The notes below the pieces were generated by a model. It did no database searches. It was not told where the DNA came from and saw only the letters and a program-made list of their open reading frames with translations. DNA of 64,000 nucleotides from positions 112,671-176,670 of the forward strand of contig NZ_LPWA01000002.1 of NCBI RefSeq assembly GCF_001510895.1, read 5' to 3'. The stretch comes from Mesorhizobium loti (lineage in GTDB: Bacteria; Pseudomonadota; Alphaproteobacteria; Rhizobiales; Rhizobiaceae). Made by a program: the position numbers and the translations under genes. This document shows, one piece after another, positions 47,406 through 56,838 of the stretch; the first letter of the stretch is position 1, and each line of letters opens with the position of its first letter.

Positions 47406-48184
47406 AAGTCATGAAAGCATTGCCCGACATCCGCCTCGAAACGGCGCGCCCAACGCTGGACGCGCGTCCGCTGGAAAAGCGTGTCGGACTGATTGCGCTT
47501 GCGACCGACCACACCAGCGAGGTGGACTTCCGCCGCATGGTGGCGAGCGAGCGGATCGGCGTCTATGTCGCGCGCATCCCCTACGCCAACCCGACGACGC
47601 CGGAGAATTTGCGGAAGATGCAGCCCTCGCTCTCGGCGGGCGCGGCGCTGATCCTGCCGGACGAGCAACTCGATGCCGTATGCTACTCCTGCACCTCCGC
47701 TTCGGTGGTGATCGGCGATGCCGAGATCGAAGCTGCCATCCAGGCGGCCAAGCCCGGCGTCCCGGTGGTCACCCCGCCGATGGCCGGCATGCGCGGCCTG
47801 AACGCCTTCGGGGTGAAGCGCATCAGCATCCTCACGCCCTATACCGTCGAGACCAGTCGGCCGATGGCCGCGTATTTCGCCGCGCATGGCTTCGACATCC
47901 AGAGCTTCACATGCCTCGGTTTCGAGGACGATCGCGAGATGGCCCGCATCACGCCGGCATCCCTGGTCGAGATGGCGCGCAAGGCCATGCATCCTCAGGC
48001 CGATGCGCTGTTCGTCTCGTGCACCGCGCTGCGCGCCGCGCTCGCGGTTCCAGGCATGGAGGAAGCGATCGGACGTCCGGTCGTCACCAGCAACCAGGCC
48101 AGCGCCTGGAACTGCCTGCGGCTTTGCGGCGACGACACGCCGCGACCCGAGTTCGGCCGGCTGTGGACGAAGCTGCTGGCGTAG
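47402..48184 (+). CDS. eutA: Ectoine utilization protein EutA (Asp/Glu racemase superfamily)
   Basis: 260 aa protein of the arylmalonate decarboxylase / maleate isomerase / aspartate racemase fold. The two Cys of the fold are seen in VCYSCTSASVVIG and ALFVSCTALRAAL; also LTPYTVETSRPMAAYFAAHG. In ectoine utilization clusters EutA-EutB-EutC are thought to handle the hydroxylated or stereo-inverted intermediates that arise from hydroxyectoine. Order ehuD-eutA-eutB-eutC-eutD-eutE is the canonical one. Confidence 0.88.
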   Translation: MKVMKALPDIRLETARPTLDARPLEKRVGLIALATDHTSEVDFRRMVASERIGVYVARIPYANPTTPENLRKMQPSLSAGAALILPDEQLDAVCYSCTSASVVIGDAEIEAAIQAAKPGVPVVTPPMAGMRGLNAFGVKRISILTPYTVETSRPMAAYFAAHGFDIQSFTCLGFEDDREMARITPASLVEMARKAMHPQADALFVSCTALRAALAVPGMEEAIGRPVVTSNQASAWNCLRLCGDDTPRPEFGRLWTKLLA

Positions 48185-48197
48185 TGAACGAAAGCCC

Positions 48198-49190
48198 GTG
48201 ATCGAAATGACTGTCGAGCTTCAACATATTCGCGCCGCGCGTGAGCGCATTGCCGGCAAGGTCGAGCGGACACCCACCGTGCCGTCGCAAAGCCTGTCGG
48301 ACCACGCGGGCCATCCTGTTCATCTCAAGCTTGAGCATCACCAGACCACCGGCGCGTTCAAGCTGCGCGGCGCTTCCAATGCGATCGCAGCATTGAGCGC
48401 GGAGGAGAAATCGCGCGGCGTCGTCGCCGCCTCGACCGGCAATCACGGCCGCGCGCTGGCGCATGCGGCGAAGCTCGAAGGCATCCGCGCGGTAATCTGC
48501 ATGTCGCGGCTGGTGCCGGAAAACAAGCTCGACGCCATCCGCCGCCTTGGTGCGGATGTCCGCATCGTCGGGAACAGCCAGGACGATGCCCAACAGGAAG
48601 TCGACAGGCTGGTGGCGGAAGAAGGGCTGGTCATGCTGCCGCCCTTCGACCATCCCGATATCATCGCCGGGCAAGGCACGCTTGGGCTGGAGATCATGGA
48701 GCAGGTTCCGGATGCCGCGGAGGTGCTGGTGCCACTCTCCGGCGGTGGGCTGGCGGCGGGTGTTGCGGCGGCCGTCAAAGGCGTGAGCCCGAGCACGAAA
48801 GTCATCGGCATCTCGATGGCGCGCGGCGCGGCGATGAAAGCCAGCCTCGATGCCGGCCACCCGGTGCAGGTCGAGGAATTGCCGACGCTGGCGGACTCGC
48901 TCGGCGGCGGCATCGGCCTCGACAACCGGCTGACCTTCGCCATGTGCCGCGGCCTGCTCGACGACGTCATCCTGCTTTCCGAGGGCGAGATCGCCGCCGG
49001 CATCCGCCATGCCTATGAACTGGAGCGCGAGATCGTCGAGGGCGCCGGCGCTGTCGGCATGGGCGCGCTGCTTGCCGGCAAGGTCAAAGTAAGCGGCCCC
49101 ACTGTTCTCATCCTCTCCGGCCGTAACATCGACATGAGCCTGCACCGCCGCATCGTCTGCGGCGAGGCAATCACGGAGCGCGCAGCATGA
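48198..49190 (+). CDS. eutB: Ectoine utilization protein EutB (threonine dehydratase-like PLP enzyme)
   Basis: 330 aa fold-type-II PLP enzyme. The lysine lies in HHQTTGAFKLRGASNAIAAL, the Asn loop in AASTGNHGRALAHAAKLEGI and the phosphate-binding glycine loop in LVPLSGGGLAAGVAAAVKGV, all as in serine/threonine dehydratases. Predicted to dehydrate the 3-hydroxy-diaminobutyrate-type intermediate of hydroxyectoine breakdown. GTG 48198 is used; ATG 48207 is equally possible. The stop overlaps the eutC start. Confidence 0.87.
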   Translation: MIEMTVELQHIRAARERIAGKVERTPTVPSQSLSDHAGHPVHLKLEHHQTTGAFKLRGASNAIAALSAEEKSRGVVAASTGNHGRALAHAAKLEGIRAVICMSRLVPENKLDAIRRLGADVRIVGNSQDDAQQEVDRLVAEEGLVMLPPFDHPDIIAGQGTLGLEIMEQVPDAAEVLVPLSGGGLAAGVAAAVKGVSPSTKVIGISMARGAAMKASLDAGHPVQVEELPTLADSLGGGIGLDNRLTFAMCRGLLDDVILLSEGEIAAGIRHAYELEREIVEGAGAVGMGALLAGKVKVSGPTVLILSGRNIDMSLHRRIVCGEAITERAA

Positions 49191-50067
49191 GCCGCATGAC
49201 CATCCTCACCGAGGCGGAGCTTCGCAAGATCGTGACGCTCGATCTGGAAGCGGTCGCCTGTGTCGAGAACGCCTTCCGCGCCCTCGCCACGCTGCCGGTG
49301 GCGATGCCGCCGATCCTGCGGCTCGACATGCCCGAGCAGCGTGGCGAGGTCGATGTGAAGACGGCCTATGTGCCGGGTATCGACGGTTTTGCGATCAAGA
49401 TCAGCCCCGGCTTCTTCGACAATCCGAAGCTTGGCCTGCCCAGCGTCAACGGCATGATGGTGCTGCTGTCGGCGAAGACCGGGTTGATCGAAGCGCTGCT
49501 GCTCGACAATGGCTATCTCACCGATATCCGCACGGCCGCCGCCGGCGCGGTCGCGGCAAGGCATCTGTCGCGCGAAGATTCCAAGGTAGCGGCAATCTTC
49601 GGCGCCGGCGTGCAGGCCGGGCTGCAGCTCGAAGCGTTGCGCCTCGTGCGGCCGATCGAGGAAGCGCGCATCTGGGCGCGCGATGCCGCCAAGGCTGAAG
49701 CCACCGCCGCGCGCTTGCGAGAGCAGCTGGGCATACTGGTGCGCGCCGAACCGGCTCGGATGCCGAGCACAAGAACGAGATCGCGCCGGCGATCCTGCGC
49801 ATGGCCGATCTCTATGTCGCCGACAGCGCGAAGCAGACGCGGCGCCTCGGCGAGCTTCACCATGCCATCGAGGCCGGCGTGATGGCGGCCGACGCTAACG
49901 TCACCGAACTCGGCCAGATCATCGCCGGCAAAAAGCACGGCCGGCGCTCGGCGAGCGACATCACCATCGCCGACCTCACCGGCACCGGCGTGCAGGACAC
50001 CGCGATCGCCACGCTCACCCGCGACCGCGCGCGGGCGGCGAATGCGGGAACCATTTTCGAAAGCTGA
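49187..50067 (+). pseudogene. eutC: Ectoine utilization protein EutC (ornithine cyclodeaminase-like), internal deletion
   Basis: The N-terminal part (residues 1 to about 190) is good ornithine cyclodeaminase/mu-crystallin family: YVPGIDGFAIKISPGFFDN, LLDNGYLTDIRTAAAGAVAA and the Rossmann loop AAIFGAGVQAGLQLEALRL. Right after VRAEP the frame is lost; GSDAEHKNEIAPAILRMADL, which normally lies some 40 residues later, follows at once in another frame and continues to the stop at 50065-50067. So roughly 110-130 bases were deleted near 49750. Unlike the single-base indels elsewhere, this cannot be a simple read error. EutC partners EutB in the proposed hydroxyectoine branch, so that branch should be dead while the ectoine branch stays intact. 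Confidence 0.85.
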
Positions 50068-50077
50068 TACCCGGCCA

Positions 50078-50125
50078 GAGCGTGATCCGGAAAGTGGAAA
50101 CCGGTTTTCCGAAAAGATCACGCTC
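50078..50125. repeat. Dispersed palindrome between eutC and eutD
   Basis: GAGCGTGATC (50078-50087) and GATCACGCTC (50116-50125) are perfect reverse complements flanking an inner CCGGAAA...TTTTCCG stem. Same general class as the rhizobial intergenic palindromes at 8618 and 8682. It may stabilise or attenuate the polycistronic message. Confidence 0.75.
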
Positions 50126-50162
50126 AAGCAGAAATAGGCCCAACAAACGAGGACCAAGAACA

Positions 50163-51341
50163 ATGCAACCAAATTTGAAATTCTCGCGGAGCGAATTTGC
50201 CGATCGCCTCGCCAAGACGAGGAAAGCCATGGAGGCCAAGGGGGTCGATCTGCTGATCGTCAGCGATCCTTCCAACATGGCCTGGCTGACCGGCTATGAC
50301 GGCTGGTCCTTCTATGTGCATCAGGCGGTCATCGTGCCGCCTTCGGGCGAGCCGGTCTGGTATGGCCGCGGCCAGGACGCCAACGGCGCCAAGCGCACCG
50401 CCTATCTCGCGCATGACAACATCATCGGTTACGCCGACCACTATGTGCAGTCGACCGAGCGGCATCCGATGGACTACCTCGCCAGCGTGCTTGCCGAGCG
50501 CGGCTGGGCCAAGCTCAGCATTGGCGTCGAGATGGACAATTACTGGTTCTCGGCCGCCGCCTTCGCGGCGCTGCAGAAGCACCTGCCCAATGCCCGCTTC
50601 GCCGACGCCACCGCGCTGGTGAACTGGCAGCGCGCGGTGAAGAGCCCGACCGAGATCGACTATATGCGCAAGGCCGCCCGTATCGTCGAGGCGATGCACC
50701 AGCGCATCGTCGACAAGATAGAGGTCGGCATGCGCAAATGCGATCTCGTCGCCGAGATCTACGATGCTGGAACGCGTGGCGTCGCCGGCATCGGCGGCGA
50801 CTATCCGGCGATCGTGCCGCTGCTGCCTTCGGGCGCGGATGCCTCGGCGCCGCACCTCACCTGGGACGACAAGCCTATGAAGGTGAACGAAGGCACGTTC
50901 TTCGAGATCGCCGGCTGCTACAACCGCTACCACTGCCCGCTGTCGCGCACCGTCTTCCTCGGCAAGCCGACGCAGGCTTTCCTCGACGCCGAGAAGGCGA
51001 CGCTGGAAGGCATGGAGGCCGGCCTTGCCGCCGCCAAGCCAGGCAATGCCTGCGAGGACATCGCCAACGCCTTCTTCGCGGTGCTCAAGAAGTACGGCAT
51101 CGTCAAGGACAACCGCACCGGCTACTCGATCGGTCTCTCCTATCCGCCGGACTGGGGCGAGCGCACCATGAGCCTGCGCCCCGGCGACCGCACCGAGCTC
51201 AAGCCCGGCATGACCTTCCATTTCATGACCGGCCTCTGGCTGGAGACGATGGGGCTGGAAATCACCGAGTCGATCCTGATCACCGAGACCGGCGTCGAAT
51301 GCCTGGCCAATGTGCCGCGAAAGCTGTTCGTGAAGGACTGA
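50163..51341 (+). CDS. eutD: Ectoine hydrolase (M24 peptidase-like)
   Basis: 392 aa, also named DoeA. It opens the ectoine ring to N-alpha-acetyl-L-2,4-diaminobutyrate. Creatinase N-terminal domain (VDLLIVSDPSNMAWLTGYDG, FYVHQAVIVPP) followed by a pita-bread domain (YMRKAARIVEAMHQRIVDKI, GIGGDYPAIVPLLPSG, HCPLSRTVFLG, ELKPGMTFHFMTGLWL, GLEITESILIT). In this family some of the five metal ligands of true M24 peptidases are replaced, as reported for ectoine hydrolases. Start ATG 50163 with gagga 10 bases upstream. Full length. Confidence 0.93.
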   Translation: MQPNLKFSRSEFADRLAKTRKAMEAKGVDLLIVSDPSNMAWLTGYDGWSFYVHQAVIVPPSGEPVWYGRGQDANGAKRTAYLAHDNIIGYADHYVQSTERHPMDYLASVLAERGWAKLSIGVEMDNYWFSAAAFAALQKHLPNARFADATALVNWQRAVKSPTEIDYMRKAARIVEAMHQRIVDKIEVGMRKCDLVAEIYDAGTRGVAGIGGDYPAIVPLLPSGADASAPHLTWDDKPMKVNEGTFFEIAGCYNRYHCPLSRTVFLGKPTQAFLDAEKATLEGMEAGLAAAKPGNACEDIANAFFAVLKKYGIVKDNRTGYSIGLSYPPDWGERTMSLRPGDRTELKPGMTFHFMTGLWLETMGLEITESILITETGVECLANVPRKLFVKD

Positions 51342-51347
51342 GCCCGA

Positions 51348-52357
51348 TGTCAGCATTGCGTCCATCGCCGATCACGCCGACCGTCGACTTCGAGCGCGAC
51401 GGCGTCCAGCACGGCTTCCTGCGCCTGCCTTACAGCCGCGACGATTCCGCCTGGGGGTCGGTGATGATCCCGATCTGCGTGATCCGCAACGGCAGGGGGC
51501 CCGCGGCGCTGCTCACCGGCGGCAATCACGGTGACGAATATGAGGGGCCGCTGGCGCTCTATGAGCTTGCCCGCACCCTCGACCCGAAGGACGTCGCCGG
51601 CACGGTCATCATCGTGCCGGCGATGAACTATCCGGCCTTCCGGGCCGGCACGCGCACGTCGCCGATCGACAAGGGCAACATGAACCGCAGCTTTCCTGGC
51701 AGGCCCGACGGCACGGTGACCGAGAAGATCGCCGATTATTTCCAGCGTGAGCTGCTGCCCCGCGCGGACATCGTGTTCGATTTCCACTCAGGCGGAAGGA
51801 CGCTGGACTTCGTGCCATTCTGCGCCGCGCACACGCTGCCCGACAAGGTTCAGGAGAAGAAGGCCTTCGCGGCGGTCGAGGCCTTCTCGGCGCCGTTCTC
51901 GATGCGCATGACCGAGATCGACACGGTCGGCATGTACGACACGGCGGCCGAGGAAATGGGCAAGGTCTTCGTTACCACCGAGCTCGGCGGGGGCGGGACA
52001 TCCCGGGCCGAGACGGTGGGCATCGCACGGCGGGGCATCCTCAATGTCCTGCGCCATGCCGGCATCGTCGATGGTGCAGTCGAGAAGACTCCAACCCGCT
52101 GGTTGGATATGCCCTCAGGCGATTGCTTCGCCTTCGCCGAGGACGACGGCATGATCGAGACCATGATCGATCTCGGCGAGAAGGTGGATGAGGGCCAGGT
52201 CGTGGCGCGCATCCATTCGACCGGCCGCACCGGCATGGCGCCGCAGGAAATCAAGGCCAGGATGTCGGGCCTGCTGGCCGCGCGTCATTTCCCCGGCCTG
52301 GTCAAGGCCGGCGACTGTGTCAGCGTTATGGCGACGGTTGAGGCTGTTAACATTTAG
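51348..52357 (+). CDS. eutE: N-alpha-acetyl-L-2,4-diaminobutyrate deacetylase
   Basis: 336 aa, also named DoeB, an AstE/AspA-type (M14-like) zinc deacetylase that releases acetate and L-2,4-diaminobutyrate after EutD. Zinc motif in LLTGGNHGDEYEGPLALYE (HxxE), the second zinc His in DIVFDFHSGGRTLDFVP, and the catalytic Glu region VFVTTELGGGGTSRAE. The genes for the last steps (DoeD transaminase, DoeC aspartate-semialdehyde dehydrogenase) are not in this operon; the broken class III aminotransferase at 18306 is too far away to assign. Last gene of the eight-gene run. Confidence 0.93.
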
Positions 52358-52599
52358 TTTTGCGGGAAACTCCGCTCATCGCATCACCGAACGCATTGAT
52401 AATGTGCACAATGAATCCGGTCATCGCCTTGGTTAAGCCAAAGTGAGACCAGCCGACCAGGCACGTGTTTCACACAATTCGGTGTCGGAAGGCGCCATCG
52501 TCGGTTACCTTCTTAAACAGCGAGTTGAGGAGTCAGCGGCTGGTGGCTAGTCAAGCACGTCCGCACTCGCCTCGCCTGACAAGATCCAGTTCGCTCCGG

Positions 52600-52735
52600 G
52601 GCTGCCGAGTACCAGGCAAGATCACGCGCTGCATCCTGCGCAAGATTGCCGGGGACGATTTCGGCTCGCTGGGGAATATCCCAATGCCCCCCTGACCCCG
52701 CCGTTGGTCAACGAGCTGATCGCCAACCGCAGAAC
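52600..52735 (+). pseudogene. Acetyl-CoA synthetase (acs) C-terminal remnant
   Basis: The frame KITRCILRKIAGDDFGSLGN is the C-terminal Acs block (GKIMRRILRKIAxxDFGSLGD), containing the regulatory acetylatable lysine region; in a shifted frame it continues as LVNELIANR, the usual last residues. Everything upstream is gone. Interesting because EutE releases acetate, which Acs would activate. Confidence 0.65.
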
Positions 52736-52769
52736 AGACAGTGGCACACACACGTCCGACACTTCAAAA

Positions 52770-52803
52770 TTGGAATGATCCAATATCTTCCTTGAATCAT
52801 CTC
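52770..52803 (+). promoter_or_regulatory. Paired operator upstream of ehuB
   Basis: TTGGAATGATCC (52770-52781) and TTGAATCATCTC (52792-52803), 22 bases apart start to start, separated by AATATCTTCC. The left half-site with its two following bases forms TTGG-N6-CCAA. It lies about 250 bases before ehuB. Confidence 0.65.
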
Positions 52804-53038
52804 AAATCGCGCGATAAAGATAGCCGGGAAACCAACAAGCGTAGCGCACGCTAGGAATTGCAATTTTGCGTTGGTCAACGAACGCAAACGGATGTGACCC
52901 CAAATGATCGATCGAGGTTTCTATCGGTTTAGACGAGGAATAGTTGGGTCAATTTTAGTAGAGATCATCGCGTCGCCATGGACGTGGGGAGCGATAAAGT
53001 CTCCAAGCAAGTAGAAGAGAAAATGGGAGTTGGGAACA

Positions 53039-53890
53039 ATGATGAAATTGACTACTAGGGCTAACGTCGCTTGCCTGGCCCTGTTTGCGACATTCGCCGC
53101 AACCGACGCAGTTCTCGCGGATGACAACAAGCTCGAACAGTTAAAGGAGCAGGGGTTCGCGCGCGTGGCCATCGCCAACGAGCCTCCCTACACCGCAGTA
53201 GCTGCCGACGGCAAGGTGTCGGGAGCAGGCCCGGATGTGGCGCGTGCGATCTTCAAGAAGTTGGGGGTGCCTGACATCTCCGCGTCGATCTCGGAGTACG
53301 GCGCGATGATCCCCGGCCTTCAGGCTCATCGTTTCGATGCAGTTACCGCTGGCCTGTTCATGAAGCCGGAGCGCTGCAGCGCGGTGGCCTATTCGGAGCC
53401 CATCCTATGCGATTCCGAAGCTTTCCTTGTTAAGAAGGGAAATCCAAAGGGATTTAAGGAATACAAGGACATCGCAAGGGATGCCAACGCAACAGTCGGC
53501 GTACCGGGCGGTGGAGTTCAGGAGAAGATGGCCCTTGCTGCTGGTGTGCCCCGTGATCGTGTCGTTGTCGTGCCGGATGCGCAAAGCGGCCTAAAGATGC
53601 TGCAGGACGGCCGGATTGAACTGTACGCCCTGCCGGTGCTTTCGCTTAACGATCTCAAGAAGAAGTCCGGCGATGAGACGGTTGAAGTTGTTGCGCCAGT
53701 TGCCGATGCGCCTGTCGGGTGTGATGGGACCGCGTTCAACAAGGCAGATACCGCTTTGCGCGATGCTTATGATGTTGAACTCGCGAAAATGAAGAAGTCC
53801 GGTGAGTTTGCCAAGATCATCGAACCTTATGGGTTCTCAGCGCAAGTTGCAATGTCGACTAGCCGCGACAAGCTTTGCTCCGGCAAGTAG
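53039..53890 (+). CDS. ehuB: Ectoine/hydroxyectoine-binding periplasmic protein
   Basis: 283 aa family 3 solute-binding protein. Sec signal peptide (residues about 1-27, ANVACLALFATFAATDAVLA), mature start around DDNKLEQL. Blocks GFARVAIANEPPYTAVAADG, ISEYGAMIPGLQAHRFDAVT and LFMKPERCSAVAYSEPIL match EhuB proteins, which bind ectoine through aromatic and acidic residues. Start: ATG 53039 with GGGAG upstream; the TTG at 53030 is rejected. It is separated from ehuACD by the whole eut operon, unlike the usual ehuABCD order, and has its own operator. Confidence 0.88.
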   Translation: MMKLTTRANVACLALFATFAATDAVLADDNKLEQLKEQGFARVAIANEPPYTAVAADGKVSGAGPDVARAIFKKLGVPDISASISEYGAMIPGLQAHRFDAVTAGLFMKPERCSAVAYSEPILCDSEAFLVKKGNPKGFKEYKDIARDANATVGVPGGGVQEKMALAAGVPRDRVVVVPDAQSGLKMLQDGRIELYALPVLSLNDLKKKSGDETVEVVAPVADAPVGCDGTAFNKADTALRDAYDVELAKMKKSGEFAKIIEPYGFSAQVAMSTSRDKLCSGK

Positions 53891-54080
53891 TCGGCATACC
53901 GCCGGAAATTGATTTCGGCAGACGCGTTATAACGATGGACATAGGAACTGGCTGAAGATCCAGGCTTTTCGGCGGCAACTGCTTGGCTGCCGCTGGAATC
54001 GCCCTTGGTGATACAAGACTTGCAGCTAACCCACGCGATATACCCCGCTTGAACCCTGGTGCCAAGTCTGGATAGATATA

Positions 54081-54114
54081 TTGAACTGATCCAAATTGCA
54101 AATTGCATCAATTT
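54081..54114 (+). promoter_or_regulatory. Paired operator upstream of dehydrogenase gene 1
   Basis: TTGAACTGATCC (54081-54092) and TTGCATCAATTT (54103-54114), again 22 bases apart. The right half is the most diverged of the four sites; a further TTGATCC overlaps at 54113-54119. It lies 83 bases before the gene. Confidence 0.55.
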
Positions 54115-54196
54115 GATCCTGCTGTTATCATGATTACCTGGGCGCTTTGAGTTGGGCGCGTATCTAATTTTTCCTTAAAGGCGAAGGGAAGACGCC

Positions 54197-55216
54197 ATGA
54201 AAGTTGCCTGTTTGTGGCATGCTACAGACGAGGAACTCGAGTATGTAAGAACGGCTCTTCCAGCTGGTACAGATGTTGTAGCAGCCCGCGGAGACTACTT
54301 TTCTCGCTTCGAAACCAGTTTTGAGGACGTGAAGCATCTGGTTCCCGATGCAGATATCATTATCTGCTACACGCTCCCGAAGGGTGCACTCCAAATTGCT
54401 GAGAAAGTTAAATTTATCAGTTGGCTTCATGCTGGTATCAATGAGATGGATCTACAGCTTCTGAAGTCCCGCTCGATAAAGGTGGCAAATATCCGAGGAT
54501 CAAACGCCGTTGCCGTGGCAGAGCAGACCATGATGTTCATGCTCGCCCTGGCAAAGATGACGGTTATGAAGCATAACCTTGCTGCAAACGGTCAGCAGGT
54601 CTTTCCCTGGTGGGAAGATGGCACCCGGGCCGCTATGCTAGACGGACGTACGCTCGGAATTATTGGGGTTGGAAACATCGGGAGCCGCGTGGCGAAGCGC
54701 GCCAAAGCCTTCAACATGCACGTGCTAGGCGTTCGACGCAACAAGGGTGTCGCCGTCGAGCATGTCGACTCGATGCATGGCCTAGAGGAACTGCACTCGG
54801 TTCTTGCACGATGCGACTATGTGGTGCTGGCCATGCCGCTCACAGGGGACACTGAAAACTTCTTCGGGAAGCGGGAAATCGAAGCCATGAAGCCTTCCGC
54901 TTTTCTTATAAACGTCGCTCGCGGCACACTGATTTCGGAAAAGCCACTATACGAGGCGCTCACCTCAGGCAGGCTTCGGGGCTTTGCTGCCGACGTCTGG
55001 TGGTGGTACGAGAATGCCATGCCCGCAACATGTTACAATGGCACCATGTCTCGGTTAGGAGTACACAAGCTTCCCAATGTCCTCTGCTCGGGCGACCAAG
55101 CTTCGAATGCAGATGATGTCCGTGAGCGCAATCTGGCTTATGGAACAAAGAATGTGATAGAATTCCTGAATGGTCAAGTGGTTACAAACGAAGTCAGCTT
55201 GGACCTTGGATACTGA
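54197..55216 (+). CDS. D-2-hydroxyacid dehydrogenase family protein, paralogue 1, atypical active site
   Basis: 339 aa. NAD-binding domain motif TLGIIGVGNIGSRVAKRAKA and the Arg block FLINVARGTLISEKPLYEAL are present, as is the LRGFAADVWW helix start. The catalytic His, normally in a PHxAG motif after PNV, is missing: the segment reads PNVLCSGDQASNADD. Paralogue 2 has the same change (PNVIGTGDQGANADG), so it is a subfamily trait. Function is unknown; the operator links it to ectoine uptake and breakdown. Start 54197 with gaaggga upstream. Followed convergently by enuR copy 2. Confidence 0.82.
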   Translation: MKVACLWHATDEELEYVRTALPAGTDVVAARGDYFSRFETSFEDVKHLVPDADIIICYTLPKGALQIAEKVKFISWLHAGINEMDLQLLKSRSIKVANIRGSNAVAVAEQTMMFMLALAKMTVMKHNLAANGQQVFPWWEDGTRAAMLDGRTLGIIGVGNIGSRVAKRAKAFNMHVLGVRRNKGVAVEHVDSMHGLEELHSVLARCDYVVLAMPLTGDTENFFGKREIEAMKPSAFLINVARGTLISEKPLYEALTSGRLRGFAADVWWWYENAMPATCYNGTMSRLGVHKLPNVLCSGDQASNADDVRERNLAYGTKNVIEFLNGQVVTNEVSLDLGY

Positions 55217-55275
55217 AGCCGAGGAATTTAAACCAAACGAGCGTCCAGCCCAACAAACTAATACGCCGAAGCCTC

Positions 55276-56681
55276 TCACGCAAGCTCTTGAAAAATTTGG
55301 GGGGGCGGCTCCGGATCTTCTAGCAAAAGACCTGCGATGCGTCGTATCCCACTAAGAAAGTCGTGCCTATCTCGGACCGTATCACCTATTGCCAAGCGGA
55401 CCGCGTGCGGGTCCTCGCCTCGTCCCACAATGAATGGGTCGGGAGGAGTAACCAGCAATCGTCGTAACCTGGCTTGCTCGAAAAAGGTCTGTGATCTCCA
55501 CTGTTCTGGCAGAGTGAGCCATGCGTGGAGGGCGTACGGATGGGACACAATCTGATAAGCACTGAACGTTTTCTTAAGTATCTTGCTTCTTTCGGCGAGT
55601 TGTTCTCGCTGCCACGCGATGAGCTTATCCACTGTGCCATCGAATATCCAGTTTGCGACAACCTCAGCCGTCCAAGTGTTCGACATGTAACCGGTAGCAC
55701 GCAGCCGAGAAATCAACCGGGATACAGTTCCGGGAGGACCACACAAAAAACCAGTTCTCAGGCCGGGCATTACGGCCTTGGTGAAGCTCGTAACGTAATA
55801 CGTTCGTTCGGGTGCGAAGGCCCACAAAGGTTTCGGGCGATTGGGTATAAGGGGCCCAAATATGTCGTTTTCTATGATCGTGAGGTCGTATTTCCTAGCA
55901 ATTTTCGCGATCTCGGCGCGCCGCTCCTCTCCCATCAGCGACCCGGTGGGATTGTTGTAACAAGGCGTAAGCGACAGCAACTTTATTGGTTGCCGACGGT
56001 GCGCCTCTTCGAGAGCCTCAGGGATGACGCCTTGATCATCGATAGCAATTCCACGGTGTCTGAGTTTCATGACAGAGGCGTTGATAAGGTTGGCAGTCTG
56101 GGTCAGCGTCTCCGTACCCACTACATCGCCAGGCTCGAGAACGGTCGCCATAGCAGTCCAAATCCCGTGCGCAACACCGTTCGTGATTACCACGTTTTCC
56201 GCATCCACTGACACTCCCTGGCGCTGCAACCATGCAACCGCGGCCTGCCTATGCGCGACCAATCCCTGGCTCGGGCGGTATTCCAGGGCGCGCTGCAGGG
56301 GTGATCCGGTTGCCAAATTGGCGAAAGCGGCCTTAAGCGCTTGAACATGGAGTTCATCCCGGAGGGGAGAGATATTCGAAAATCGATCACCCCGGATTGC
56401 TTGGTTTCGGCGACAAAGCCTTGACCGACGTCCGGGGTCAAATACTGGACGAACGTACCGCGGCCAATTTCTCCGGTGGTTAAGCCACGCCGTTCCGCTT
56501 CAGCGTAGGCGCGCGCAACCGTCTGAACGCTGAAGCCTAACTGATGCGCCAACTCGCGGTGAGTTGGAAGTTGCTGCCCGGGGTTTAAGCGTTTTTGGAT
56601 TATCGCTTCCTCAATTGCATCAGCAATTGCGGTGTATCGAGGCGATGACGATTCCCGAATATTTGGCATCCAAAATGACAT
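55276..56681 (-). pseudogene. enuR: MocR-type regulator, EnuR-like, copy 2, one homopolymer frameshift
   Basis: About 468 aa when repaired. Winged helix (LNPGQQLPTHRELAHQLGFS, VQTVARAYAEAERRGLTTGE) and aminotransferase domain (ITNGVAHGIWTAMATVLEPG, LTPCYNNPTGSL, PLP lysine in YYVTSFTKAVMPGLRTGF). Paralogue of 42993-44381, similar over the whole length. The frame breaks at the A4 run 56379-56382 (plus strand); a fifth A restores DFSNISPLRDELHVQALKAA, which aligns with copy 1. Probably functional in life if this is a read error. It lies between the two dehydrogenase paralogues, and the operator at 56839 is about 160 bases upstream of its start. Confidence 0.8.
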
Positions 56682-56838
56682 CAGGTTTTGCTAGCCGTTT
56701 TTCATATCAATTTCAACTGTCCACGGATCGACCAGTTTGTGAACCCCGCCCACATCATAACTGCGTGGCTAGCATCTGTACCTAAGGATCCCCACCGTCC
56801 ATGGGACTTCCCGAGCCATTAAGCTCAGCGCGATACAT

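Larger units (their letters stand above)
52358..53038. other. Spacer between eutE and ehuB
   Basis: Holds an acs remnant (about 52600-52735) and the ehuB operator (52770-52803). Composition drops from GC-rich to AT-richer across it. Nothing else recognised. Confidence 0.5.

Noticed and set aside
46691..48184. 497-aa frame as one protein joining the ehuD region to eutA
   Set aside because: Its N-terminal part is a shadow of ehuD; eutA starts at 47402 with an ATGA overlap.
50124..51365. 413-aa minus-strand frame opposite eutD
   Set aside because: Antisense shadow; the plus strand encodes a full-length ectoine hydrolase.
50738..52357. 539-aa frame as one protein
   Set aside because: Its first 200 residues are an out-of-frame shadow of eutD; the real eutE starts at 51348.
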